Shown here in pieces: positions 50,933 to 59,527 of a DNA stretch of 64,000 bases; within the stretch, counting starts at the first letter, position 1, and every line of letters starts with the position of its first letter. This DNA comes from Phocaeicola plebeius DSM 17135 (GTDB taxonomy: Bacteria; Bacteroidota; Bacteroidia; Bacteroidales; Bacteroidaceae). The position numbers were made by a program, and so were the translations under genes. The stretch covers positions 186,001 to 250,000 of the forward strand of contig NZ_DS990134.1 in the NCBI RefSeq assembly GCF_000187895.1, in the 5' to 3' direction. The notes under the pieces are model-generated. The model did no database searches, was not told where the DNA came from, and was given only the letters and a program-made list of their open reading frames with translations.

Positions 50933-52168
50933 TTACGAGTTGGCCGGATACACCTTGGCATATTCGTACTGGTGATACAGACCGAATTCCTCGCTGATAC
51001 GGAGACGGTTTTCGTAGAGCGACACCATCTGGCAGAACAAGGTGGTGCGTTCCTGCTCGTCCACTTCGCGGGCGAAGGTGTAGTGCATCAGGTAGTGGAA
51101 GAGGTCTTCTTCCGGAGCCGATGCATCGTTCCAGCGGGTTTGTGCCTGCGCCTGGATGTAGTCGCTCAGGGTTTCCTCCAGGTCGATGACCTCCTGGTAC
51201 ATGGCCTGCGATTCCATGTCTTCCTCGCTGAAGGCACCCGCCTCGTTGCTGCGGATAATCTCGCGGTACTGCAGGTTGCGCAGCACTTTCAGGATGACCG
51301 GACGTGCCTCGTCGGTACTCAGGTAGGGCAGTGACAGCTTGAACGAAGACGGCACGCTGCCTTCCACCAGTACGGAATGTTCCCTTTCGAGCACTTCCGA
51401 AAGGTTGCTTCGCGAACGTAGCTCAAACTGGTCTTGCAGGTACTTCACCTTCCGGATTTTCTCTACCAGAATCACCTGGCTCTTAATCTGGTTCAGGTAG
51501 TTGATGATGTCCTGCTGGGCACGGATGAGGCTGTGGGCCGAGAGCTGGAGTTCGCTACGCAGTTCCAGCAGGATGCGGTTCAGTTCCTCGTCGGTAGCCT
51601 GCTGGAAAAACCGCCGTTCCTCGTGCAGGATGAGGTTTTCGGTGGTATCAATCAGCTGCTGGATGTGAATCCGCTTCTTGTCCAGGTTTTCCAGTTTGGC
51701 AATCTTTATCTGGTAAGTCGGTTCGTGCTTGAACGCATTGTCGATGCTGCTCTGCAGGTTCATGATGTTGCGGATGGTGGTACGTGCAATCTTCTGGAAG
51801 GTAATCTTGATGTTGCGCACATAGCTCTCCTTGCGTGAGGCAATCTGCTCCTTCTCGTAGTAGTCCATCAGTTCGTGCAGGAAGGCAATGTTCTCGTCGA
51901 TGATGGCCGTGTTGATTTCCTCGTTCGCTTCGAGGAGCAGTTCGAAAAAGTCGAGGAAGCGGGCATCCAGTTCCACGAAGTTGCCGTTCTGGCGGATGAC
52001 TTCTTTCTCTATGAGCAGTTTCAACCGGTTTTCATCGTCCTTGAGCAGTGCCAGTGCGTCGGAATAGCGGAAACTCAGCGTCTTTCGTTTCTCGAACATT
52101 TCCGTGAGCAGTCCCCTGGCCGCCGCAATGGTATTGATAATTTCGTGAATCGATCGGAATATATACAT
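50933..52168 (-). CDS. MksF/JetA-like kleisin subunit
   Basis: A 411-residue, mostly helical protein. The N-terminus (IHEIINTIAAARGLLTEM) starts a winged-helix and dimerisation region. A long helical part (about 95-265) includes NIKITFQKIARTTIRNIMNLQSSID and IHIQQLIDTTENLI. A C-terminal winged helix ends in YHQYEYAKVYPANS. As first gene of a kleisin-KITE-SMC operon it matches MksF/JetA, which bridges the two heads of the SMC dimer. It has its own -7 element directly upstream. Confidence 0.75.
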   Translation of the reverse strand: MYIFRSIHEIINTIAAARGLLTEMFEKRKTLSFRYSDALALLKDDENRLKLLIEKEVIRQNGNFVELDARFLDFFELLLEANEEINTAIIDENIAFLHELMDYYEKEQIASRKESYVRNIKITFQKIARTTIRNIMNLQSSIDNAFKHEPTYQIKIAKLENLDKKRIHIQQLIDTTENLILHEERRFFQQATDEELNRILLELRSELQLSAHSLIRAQQDIINYLNQIKSQVILVEKIRKVKYLQDQFELRSRSNLSEVLEREHSVLVEGSVPSSFKLSLPYLSTDEARPVILKVLRNLQYREIIRSNEAGAFSEEDMESQAMYQEVIDLEETLSDYIQAQAQTRWNDASAPEEDLFHYLMHYTFAREVDEQERTTLFCQMVSLYENRLRISEEFGLYHQYEYAKVYPANS

Positions 52169-52187
52169 AGTCTAGTTGAAAATTCGG

Positions 52188-52196
52188 GCAAAGTTA
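52188..52196 (-). promoter_or_regulatory. -7 element of the SMC operon
   Basis: The minus-strand TAACTTTGC is a perfect TAnnTTTGY match, 20 bp before the ATG at 52168. It lies in the right arm of a GGGCAAA/TTTGCCC dyad, which may be an operator. No TTTG is seen at -33. Confidence 0.5.
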
Positions 52197-52259
52197 TAAT
52201 TTGCCCGCCAATTTTCCTAATGTTCCGAGGCGATTTTCCCCCTTTCATGGGGCAGGAGT

Positions 52260-53897
52260 TTACTCTTCGCTCACAGCAGCAAACACGGGGCGGAGCTGCT
52301 GGCTTTCGGTCTCGAAGCCGTACCAGTAGCATCGGCCTTCTTCGGGAGCAGGAAGCTTGCACAGGCGGAGGTCGTCGCGATACGTACCTATGCACACCGT
52401 CCACGCTTCGGGCGGAGTGACGTGCTTTGTGCGTACCCGTTCGGCCGGTTCCTTCTTGAGTGACATGCCGGCTTCAATCCAGGCCCGGCTCATGGCGGTC
52501 AGGAAATGAGGATAGTGCTCCTTGCAGAAATGGTAGAGCAGGATGCCCCGTCGCTCCAGTCCCATGGGCTGGTCGATGACCCCGATTTGAATCAGGTGGT
52601 CCAGGAAGCGTGTCAGAAAGTCGGGTTCTTCCACAATCAGACGGCGGGTGATTTCCTGCCAGGCCGGTGCGTTGTAGAATCCGTCGAGCAGACGCGATAG
52701 CTGGCGGGCTGTCTGTAACTCGTCGGGGGTGATTTCACGGGTCTGAAGCACCTCGTAGGGCGGCAGGGGAGAGTAGCAGATGCCCAGTTCCTCGGCCCGG
52801 TGCCGCATCTCCGTGCCCGGCAGCAGTTTCAGGGATTCCAGCTGGATTTCTCCCGCACGGTATTCGGCCAGCGTGCGTACATCGTCGAAAATCTGTGAGA
52901 GGTGATACAGCGGCAGTCCTGCAATCAAGTCGGCGTGTGTTTCCATGTTGTCCAGCGCGCAGAGGTAACGCAGTCCCTCCAGTGCATCGGCCAGTTTGCC
53001 GGCTCTCCGGCTGACGGTAAGCACTTCTTCGTGCAGGCTCTGGATGCCTGCTTCCAGGTGAAGCAGTCCCTTAGGCATGGAAGCAAGTTCCTGTTTCAGT
53101 TCCTCCGAAAGCAAAGCCGGATGGATTTCCAGGTGGAAACGCATGTCGGGGAACTCGCGGAAGAGGTCGAACAAGGCTTTGGCCCGGTGGCTCTGGTAGT
53201 TGAATGTACGGTCGAGCACCCGGATGTTACGGATGCCTTTCTCGTGAATCAGTCGGACACGTTCGCGGATTGCCTCGACAGAAAGCGTGCGGACCGGCTT
53301 TTCTCCTCCGCTCACACAGAATGCGCAGGTGTTGAAGCAGCCGCGGGTAGTTTCCAGTTGCACGAACGGCTTGCTCCAGTTGAAGAACGGACTTTGTTCG
53401 GGATTCACCAGCTTATCGAAAGCCATTACACGTGAAAGTCCGTTGTCATGATATTGTCCTTCTGCATCCAGAAAGCAGAGTCCCGTGATGCGGGTCCATT
53501 CCTTCGGCTGCTGCCAGCAGGCAATCCATTGCGGAAAAGTCTCTTCACCTTCTCCTCGGAATACGCAGTCTACAAAGCGGTTGGTGCGCAGGAAGTCTTC
53601 GTTGTGTCCCAGAAACTCCGGACCGCCCAGTGCCACTACGCAACGGGGCAGCATGGCTTTTACCCGACTGATGACGTGCATGAGCACTTCGTGGTTGAAC
53701 AGCCAGCAGGTAGCCGCCAGAATATCCGGTGCCTGACGTACGACTTCTCCGGCTGTCATGCCCGGATTTTCGTTGATAGTGGCTGACACCACTCCCCATT
53801 CCAGGGACGGGTCGTGCATGACTTGTGCGTGCAAGGCCGGAAGGGCCAGCGAGGCGTGAGCGTACGAGCTGTTCAGGTCGAGCCAGAGAATTTTCAT
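52260..53897 (-). CDS. B12-binding-type radical SAM protein (DUF4080-like C-terminus)
   Basis: About 545 residues from the ATG at 53897 (MKILWLDLNSSYAHASLALP), preferred over an in-frame start 18 codons upstream because the family begins here. The N-terminal B12-binding-like domain covers about 1-130 (VALGGPEFLGHN). The radical SAM core has the cluster motif C-F-N-T-C-A-F-C in TTRGCFNTCAFC near residue 195, and LEAGIQSLHEEVL and DLIAGLPLY follow. The C-terminal part resembles DUF4080. It would use SAM and a 4Fe-4S cluster to modify an unknown substrate. It lies 91 bp upstream of the SMC operon on the same strand, but that operon has its own promoter element. Confidence 0.88.
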   Translation of the reverse strand: MKILWLDLNSSYAHASLALPALHAQVMHDPSLEWGVVSATINENPGMTAGEVVRQAPDILAATCWLFNHEVLMHVISRVKAMLPRCVVALGGPEFLGHNEDFLRTNRFVDCVFRGEGEETFPQWIACWQQPKEWTRITGLCFLDAEGQYHDNGLSRVMAFDKLVNPEQSPFFNWSKPFVQLETTRGCFNTCAFCVSGGEKPVRTLSVEAIRERVRLIHEKGIRNIRVLDRTFNYQSHRAKALFDLFREFPDMRFHLEIHPALLSEELKQELASMPKGLLHLEAGIQSLHEEVLTVSRRAGKLADALEGLRYLCALDNMETHADLIAGLPLYHLSQIFDDVRTLAEYRAGEIQLESLKLLPGTEMRHRAEELGICYSPLPPYEVLQTREITPDELQTARQLSRLLDGFYNAPAWQEITRRLIVEEPDFLTRFLDHLIQIGVIDQPMGLERRGILLYHFCKEHYPHFLTAMSRAWIEAGMSLKKEPAERVRTKHVTPPEAWTVCIGTYRDDLRLCKLPAPEEGRCYWYGFETESQQLRPVFAAVSEE

Positions 53898-53938
53898 GGG
53901 TAAACGGGAATCAAATGATGAATGAATAGGACAAAGTA

Positions 53939-53981
53939 AAAGGATTTGCAAGCCGATGGAAAACCGGACTGCAAATCCTTT
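53939..53981 (-). terminator. Terminator of prs
   Basis: AAAGGATTTGCA (53939-53950) and TGCAAATCCTTT (53970-53981) form a perfect 12-bp stem with inner CCG/CGG pairing. On the minus strand it is followed by T-rich TTTACTTTG. Confidence 0.8.
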
Positions 53982-54027
53982 ATGGTGACGGGACCCTTCC
54001 TTTACGGAAAATGCCCGGTACTGTTTT

Positions 54028-54966
54028 TTAGATTACGTACTGTGAACTGATAGATTCGTTCGACATCACGCGGCGGATAGTTTCAGCAAACATGTCGGCG
54101 ATAGACAACTGTTTTACCTTAGCGCAGCGCTGTGAGTAAGGAATACTGTCAGTGAATACCATTTCTTCCAACTGAGAGTTCTGTACACGTTCAGAAGCCG
54201 GTCCAGACATTACACAGTGAGAAGCGATAGCGCGTACAGAGCGTGCACCTGCTTCCTTCATGATGTCGGCAGCCTTAGTAATGGTACCAGCTGTATCTAC
54301 CATGTCGTCAATCAGAATTACGTTCTTGTCTTTTACGTCACCGATAATCTGCATGGAAGCTACCACGTTTGCTTTTTCGCGTGTCTTGTGGCACAATACC
54401 AAAGGCACATCCAGGTATTTAGCGTATGTGCTGGCACGTTTTGAACCACCCACGTCAGGAGTAGCGATTACCAGGTTCTCCAGGTTCAGTGACTGGATGT
54501 AAGGAGCAAAGATGGTAGACGCATACAAGTGGTCAACCGGAATATCAAAGAATCCCTGAATCTGGTCAGCGTGAAGGTCCATGGTAATCAGACGGTCGAT
54601 ACCTGCTACGCTCAGCAAGTCGGCTACCAGTTTCGCACCGATAGACACACGCGGTTTGTCTTTGCGGTCCTGACGAGCCCATCCGAAGTAAGGAACTACG
54701 GCAATGATACTCTTGGCTGATGCACGCTTGGCAGCGTCAATCATCAGGAGGAGTTCCATCAGGTTGTCTGAGTTAGGGAAAGTGGACTGTACCAGGAATA
54801 CATGCTGTCCACGGATTGATTCTTCATAGGAAACTGCAAATTCGCCGTCTGCGAAATGAGTAATGTTCATGTTACCAAGTTCACAGCCCAGGCTGTTACA
54901 GATTTTTTCTGCAAGGTATCTCGAGTTTGTTCCAGAGAATACCTTAAAAGGTGATGTTGCGCTCAT
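54028..54966 (-). CDS. prs: Ribose-phosphate pyrophosphokinase
   Basis: A 312-residue enzyme making PRPP from ribose 5-phosphate and ATP for nucleotide, His and Trp synthesis. Motifs: FKVFSGTNSRYLAEKI at the start, FADGEFAV, VPYFGWARQDRK, LHADQIQGFFDIPVDHLYA, and the PRPP loop VILIDDMVDTAGTI. The ATG at 54966 begins just before the conserved region; the longer start at 55029 would run into its own promoter. Length is normal. It has a consensus promoter and its own terminator, so it is monocistronic. Confidence 0.97.
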   Translation of the reverse strand: MSATSPFKVFSGTNSRYLAEKICNSLGCELGNMNITHFADGEFAVSYEESIRGQHVFLVQSTFPNSDNLMELLLMIDAAKRASAKSIIAVVPYFGWARQDRKDKPRVSIGAKLVADLLSVAGIDRLITMDLHADQIQGFFDIPVDHLYASTIFAPYIQSLNLENLVIATPDVGGSKRASTYAKYLDVPLVLCHKTREKANVVASMQIIGDVKDKNVILIDDMVDTAGTITKAADIMKEAGARSVRAIASHCVMSGPASERVQNSQLEEMVFTDSIPYSQRCAKVKQLSIADMFAETIRRVMSNESISSQYVI

Positions 54967-54997
54967 TGTAAAAATAGATAATATTGCCTTATTTTCT

Positions 54998-55030
54998 GCA
55001 AAAGTACGCCATTTCTTTAAGCCGGACAAA
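54998..55030 (-). promoter_or_regulatory. Promoter of prs
   Basis: Minus strand: TTTG (complement of 55027-55030), 20 bp, TACTTTTGC (complement of 54998-55006). Full consensus, 32 bp before the ATG. Confidence 0.75.
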
Positions 55031-55058
55031 CGTTTCCGGCAGAATTTTAGCGAATGAC

Positions 55059-55667
55059 TCAGTCGGCCAGTCGCTTCAATTTTCTGAAATGAGCGATAAG
55101 TTCTTGATAATTGTAGTCTGAAGCGGGGTCAAACTTGTTCCAGAGCCCTCCTAAGATAGCGGCTCCCCCGAAACCGAAATCCTTTACCTGAAGCAGGTTG
55201 TTCTCGTCTACACCTCCCAGGGCAATGACCCGTTTGTCGATAATGCCTTTCTCGGCAGCTTCACGGATGGATTCCGATGTGAAGGCCGATGCATATCCTT
55301 CCTTGGAGATGCTGTCGAATATCGGGCTGAGGAATACGTAGTCGCACATTTTCTTGTCGGCCATCACCTCGTCAAAGGTATGGCAGGATGCACTCACGTG
55401 TCCGGTATAATTGTCCGGAATGAGCGGATTGCGATGGCTCAGGTGAATGCCCTTGAGCTTGTATTCTTCTTTTAAATAAAAATGGTCGTGCACGACAATA
55501 CGCTTGTGGTATTTTTCGGGAATGAGGGTTAGCAGACGCTCCGCATAAACCGGAGCTGTGTCGGGTTTACGCAGATGGAGAATGTCCAGTCCCTCGTCAA
55601 ACAGAGTAGTAATGATCTTGTCTTCCTCTACAAAATAAGTAGGGGTTGTTATCAATATTAACTTCAT
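55059..55667 (-). CDS. Thiamine-phosphate synthase family protein (ThiE/TenI-like)
   Basis: A 202-residue TIM-barrel protein from the ATG at 55667 (MKLILITTPTYF). ThiE/TenI features: LDILHLRKPD, IVVHDHFYLKEEYKLKGIHLSHR, VSASCHTFDEV, YVFLSPIFDSISKEGYASAF, and a phosphate-binding VIALGGVDENNLLQVKDFGFGGAAIL. ThiE joins the thiazole and pyrimidine halves of thiamine, and TenI aromatises the thiazole. In this window no other thiamine gene is found. The HLRKPD in place of QLReK of true ThiE leans to TenI or a second, specialised copy. A -7 element TAACTTTGC (complement of 55688-55696) precedes it. Confidence 0.85.
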   Translation of the reverse strand: MKLILITTPTYFVEEDKIITTLFDEGLDILHLRKPDTAPVYAERLLTLIPEKYHKRIVVHDHFYLKEEYKLKGIHLSHRNPLIPDNYTGHVSASCHTFDEVMADKKMCDYVFLSPIFDSISKEGYASAFTSESIREAAEKGIIDKRVIALGGVDENNLLQVKDFGFGGAAILGGLWNKFDPASDYNYQELIAHFRKLKRLAD

Positions 55668-56254
55668 GCGGTTACACAAATTGTGGTGCAAAGTTAGTAA
55701 CGTTTTTGTAATACTCCTAATGCCTGTGAATATTTATTTTTGGGGAGAGCGCAATCATGGGCATGTTTGAACTCTGTGTTGACGTGAATTCCAGCCGGAT
55801 GTAAGGGGGAAAACATTAACAGCATAGATACGTTTTTACTTAATGCCGTAGGGATTGCAGATTAGTTTTTTTACCTGATGAACGGAGGGTTTCTGTATTT
55901 ATCCGATTGGTAGGCACTGCTTATTCCCGACTGGAAACTGGGAGTGAATGCTGATAAGTCTCCGTTTGTGTTGGGGAAGATGTGTAAAAATTGTTTTTCC
56001 CACTTTTTCCACGCCAGAAGTACCTGTAGCCTATAAAATAAACCAATTTTTAGACCCTATTTATCAATAATTCCTCTATGACAATAGTATTATGTGCTAC
56101 TTTTGTACATCGTTGAAAGGGCAGAATGCGGAGCCTGTTATGAGGACTGACGCGTAGCATTCCCGGTAGACAGACAGATACGAACACGCACACGATAATC
56201 TTAAATCGGAAATGAAATAATAACTTAAAAATAATACCTAATAATCTAAAGAAT
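55668..56254. other. Divergent intergenic region before PUL 2
   Basis: This 587-bp stretch holds no ORF worth calling. The minus-strand -7 element TAACTTTGC at 55688-55696 serves the thiamine-related gene. A plus-strand -7-like TACTTTTGT (56098-56106) precedes PUL 2, leaving a leader of about 140 nt. No clear repeats or strong hairpins were seen in 55700-56050. No sigma, anti-sigma or hybrid two-component regulator gene lies beside it. Confidence 0.5.
56098..56106 (+). promoter_or_regulatory. -7-like element of PUL 2
   Basis: TACTTTTGT fits TAnnTTTGY. No TTTG is found 19-20 bp upstream, so an activator may be needed, as is usual for PULs run by hybrid two-component or SusR-type regulators. 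Confidence 0.4.
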
Positions 56255-59200
56255 ATGGATATTGGAATAAATGCAAAAAAGGTTTGTCTGTTTCTTGCAG
56301 CGGGCTCGTGCAGTTTCTATGCCTTTGCTCAGGAAAAGACAGTTACCGGTTCTGTAAAAGACGCCCAGGGGGAACCATTGATTGGCGTGAGCATATTGGT
56401 GAAAGATACGCGGGTTGGAACGGTGACCGATATTGATGGAAATTTTAGAATTCCAAATGTGAAATCCGGACAGACACTGGTCTTGTCATACGTAGGCTAT
56501 AAAACCCAAGAGCTGACTTTAAAGGGAAATTTGAACACTCCGCTGTCAATTGTGCTGAAAGAAGACACGGAAATTCTGGATGAAGTGGTAGTCGTGGGCT
56601 ACGGTACGGTGCAAAAACGTGACCTGACTGGTTCCGTAGCTTCTGTGAAAGCAGAAGACCTGGCAGTTGTTCCTGTATCAAGTGTAAGTGAGGCTTTAAC
56701 AGGTAAGTTGTCCGGTGTAAGTGTGACGACTACTGACGGTGCTCCCGATGCTGAGGTAAACATACGTGTGCGTGGAGGTGGCTCTCTGTCGCAAGATAAC
56801 TCTCCTTTGTATATTGTAGACGGTTTCCCGGTGTCAAGTATCAGTGATATTTCTCCTACGGAAATTGAAAGCATTGATGTATTGAAAGATGCATCGTCTA
56901 CGGCCATCTATGGTGCACGTGGTGCCAACGGAGTAATCATTGTGACTACCAAGAGCGGTCATGAAGGTAAGACTCAGGTGGATTTCGGAGCTTCTTTCGG
57001 TATGAAAAAGGTGGCTAAGATGATGAAGGTGCTCAGTCCTTATGATTATGTGGCATATCAGTGGGAACTTGATTCTCAGGATTATGGAAATTACAGCGAT
57101 ATTGATATCTGGAAGTCGGTAGAAGGGCAGGACTTCCAGGATGAAATATTTGGACGCACAGGTACACAGCAGCAGTATAATGTGAACGTGAGCGGAGGTG
57201 GAAAGGACGTGACTTATAATGTGAGCTATGCGCATAACGAAGAGAAAAGCATCATGTTGAACTCCGGATTCGTGAAAGACAACATCAATGCGAAAATCAA
57301 AGCTACTCTGAGCAAATGGATAACACTGGACTTCAACGCGCGAATGAGCTATGCTACTGTAGACGGATTGAGTGGAGGGGCAGATACAAATGAATCGAAT
57401 GCATCCAACTCTATTGTGGCGAATGCGGCTCGTTTCCGTCCTGTAAATCCATTGTCGTATGATTCATCGGATACGGAAGACAATAATACTACTACACAAA
57501 AGAATCCGTTGGAACGTCTGGAGGCTACATACAAGCAGAAGAGAACTTTCAACCAGAATTATAATGTGGGCTTAAACTGGAAACCGTTCAAGAACTTTAC
57601 TTTCCGCAGTGAGTTCGGATATGGATGGAAGTACGAAAATATCGACCAGGCATGGGGAGCCGATGCCACTCAATATACTAATCTGGGTGAGAAGGGAAAA
57701 CCGGAAGCCGTGTTTACCAATGCAACGACCCGCAGCTGGCGTAATGCCAATACATTGACTTACGACAATAAGAAACTGTTTGGCGGACGTGATAAAATCA
57801 ATGTGCTGGTGGGACATGAAGTAAGCAGCAGCCAAAAAACTTCTCTGGAAAGTACGTCTATTGCTTTCCCGACTTCCATGACTGTGGATGAAATTCTGGC
57901 CAGTTCGGGCATTGGAACTCCGTTGGCAAACCAGTCTACTATCGGAGCGAAGGAGAATATGCTTTCTTTCTTCGGTCGTGTAAATTATACTTTGATGGAC
58001 CGTTATCTGTTTACGGTAACCGTTCGTGGTGATGGCTCCAGCAAGTTCGCTAAAGGCAATCAGTGGGGAGTATTCCCTTCGGCAGCTTTTGCATGGCGCT
58101 TGTCGGATGAAAAGTTTATGAAATCCGCACAGAATTGGCTGTCAAACTTAAAGTTGCGGTTGAGTTTGGGTACGGCAGGTAATAACCGGATCAATTCGGG
58201 CTTGATTTATACCACTTACACCCTGGCCAGCAACACATCGAAAGCCCCCTTCTTCAATGAAGTGCGTCAGAGCATGCTGGAACTTTCTGATAATCTGTAT
58301 AACCCGAATCTGAAATGGGAAACAACTATAACTCGAAACATCGGTCTGGATTTCGGATTCTTCAATAACCGTCTTTCCGGTTCGTTGGACCTTTACTGGA
58401 ACACGACCAAGGATTTGCTGATGAGATCTGAAATACCTTCGAATACAGGATTCAATTATCAGTACCGTAATTTCGGAAAGACTTCCAACAAAGGTGTAGA
58501 ACTTACGCTGAATGCTGCTTTGGTAGAAAAGAAAAACTTCGGATTGAATTTTAACCTGAATCTGGCGTATAACCGTAACCGGATTGATGAACTGGCTACC
58601 GACAATCCCTGGCAGAGTAGTAACTGGGCGGGCAGTATCATTTCTAAATATGAAGACTTCCGTGTAGAACAGGGTGGTTCTCTGGGCGAAATCTGGGGAT
58701 ATAAGACCAATGGCTTTTATACGGCGTATGACCCGGTAACCAATCCTACCGGCGAACTGATTCTGAATGGAACAACCTGGGTTCTGAAAGATGGCGTGAA
58801 AGATAATAGTGCCACACTGACCGGCGGGCAGTACTATCCGGGAGGGTTGAAACTGGTGTGTGATGAGAACGGCGATCCCGTCAAGCAGAAGCTGGGTAAT
58901 ACCATAGCCCCGCTGACCGGTGGATTTGGACTGGATGGACATGTAGGAAATTTCGATTTCAATGTGTTCCTGAATTATTCAGTGGGTAATCAGATTGTAA
59001 ATGGCACGAAACTGGCCACTTCTTTCTATGCCGGCTCTTCCAAAGGTTACAACTTGAATGGAGATTTTGCCTTGGCAAACCGTTATACATGGATTGATCC
59101 GGCCACAGGCTCGAACCTGGGTAAACTAAGTACCAGTACCCTTCAGGCTTACGGAGGAGAATTGGGAGTGATTGCCCGGTTGAATGAAATCAATTCCAAT

Positions 59201-59512
59201 GCTTCTATTTATAATCCGGCTGCCGTAACATTGATGCAGCTGAACGATTATGCCGTGGAGGATGCCTCCTTCCTGCGCCTGAACAACGTGACAATTGGAT
59301 ATACCTTGCCTGCCGCCTGGACCAAGAAATGTTTCATGCAAAAGGTAAGATTCTATGTGACGGGATATAATTTGCTCGTGTTTACAAAATATTCCGGTTC
59401 CGATCCTGAAGTGGATACAAGCAGTAAAAAGAACGCGATGACTCCAGGTATTGATTATGCGTCTTATCCAAAGAGCCGTACGTTTGTGGGTGGTGTTAAT
59501 GTTACATTCTAA
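56255..59512 (+). CDS. SusC/RagA-family TonB-dependent outer membrane transporter (PUL 2)
   Basis: A 1085-residue outer membrane transporter. A signal peptide ends near residue 25 (SFYAFAQ). A carboxypeptidase-regulatory-like domain follows (TVTGSVKDAQGEPLIGVSIL), then the SusC signature EILDEVVVVGYGTVQKRDLTGS, a plug with ATAIYGARGANGVIIVTTK-type segments (SSTAIYGARGANGVIIVTTK), and a long barrel ending SRTFVGGVNVTF. It takes up oligosaccharides with the SusD coded just downstream. The context with a pectinesterase suggests a pectin fragment as cargo. Confidence 0.95.
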   Translation: MDIGINAKKVCLFLAAGSCSFYAFAQEKTVTGSVKDAQGEPLIGVSILVKDTRVGTVTDIDGNFRIPNVKSGQTLVLSYVGYKTQELTLKGNLNTPLSIVLKEDTEILDEVVVVGYGTVQKRDLTGSVASVKAEDLAVVPVSSVSEALTGKLSGVSVTTTDGAPDAEVNIRVRGGGSLSQDNSPLYIVDGFPVSSISDISPTEIESIDVLKDASSTAIYGARGANGVIIVTTKSGHEGKTQVDFGASFGMKKVAKMMKVLSPYDYVAYQWELDSQDYGNYSDIDIWKSVEGQDFQDEIFGRTGTQQQYNVNVSGGGKDVTYNVSYAHNEEKSIMLNSGFVKDNINAKIKATLSKWITLDFNARMSYATVDGLSGGADTNESNASNSIVANAARFRPVNPLSYDSSDTEDNNTTTQKNPLERLEATYKQKRTFNQNYNVGLNWKPFKNFTFRSEFGYGWKYENIDQAWGADATQYTNLGEKGKPEAVFTNATTRSWRNANTLTYDNKKLFGGRDKINVLVGHEVSSSQKTSLESTSIAFPTSMTVDEILASSGIGTPLANQSTIGAKENMLSFFGRVNYTLMDRYLFTVTVRGDGSSKFAKGNQWGVFPSAAFAWRLSDEKFMKSAQNWLSNLKLRLSLGTAGNNRINSGLIYTTYTLASNTSKAPFFNEVRQSMLELSDNLYNPNLKWETTITRNIGLDFGFFNNRLSGSLDLYWNTTKDLLMRSEIPSNTGFNYQYRNFGKTSNKGVELTLNAALVEKKNFGLNFNLNLAYNRNRIDELATDNPWQSSNWAGSIISKYEDFRVEQGGSLGEIWGYKTNGFYTAYDPVTNPTGELILNGTTWVLKDGVKDNSATLTGGQYYPGGLKLVCDENGDPVKQKLGNTIAPLTGGFGLDGHVGNFDFNVFLNYSVGNQIVNGTKLATSFYAGSSKGYNLNGDFALANRYTWIDPATGSNLGKLSTSTLQAYGGELGVIARLNEINSNASIYNPAAVTLMQLNDYAVEDASFLRLNNVTIGYTLPAAWTKKCFMQKVRFYVTGYNLLVFTKYSGSDPEVDTSSKKNAMTPGIDYASYPKSRTFVGGVNVTF

Positions 59513-59527
59513 TTGAAAGGAGAAAAA

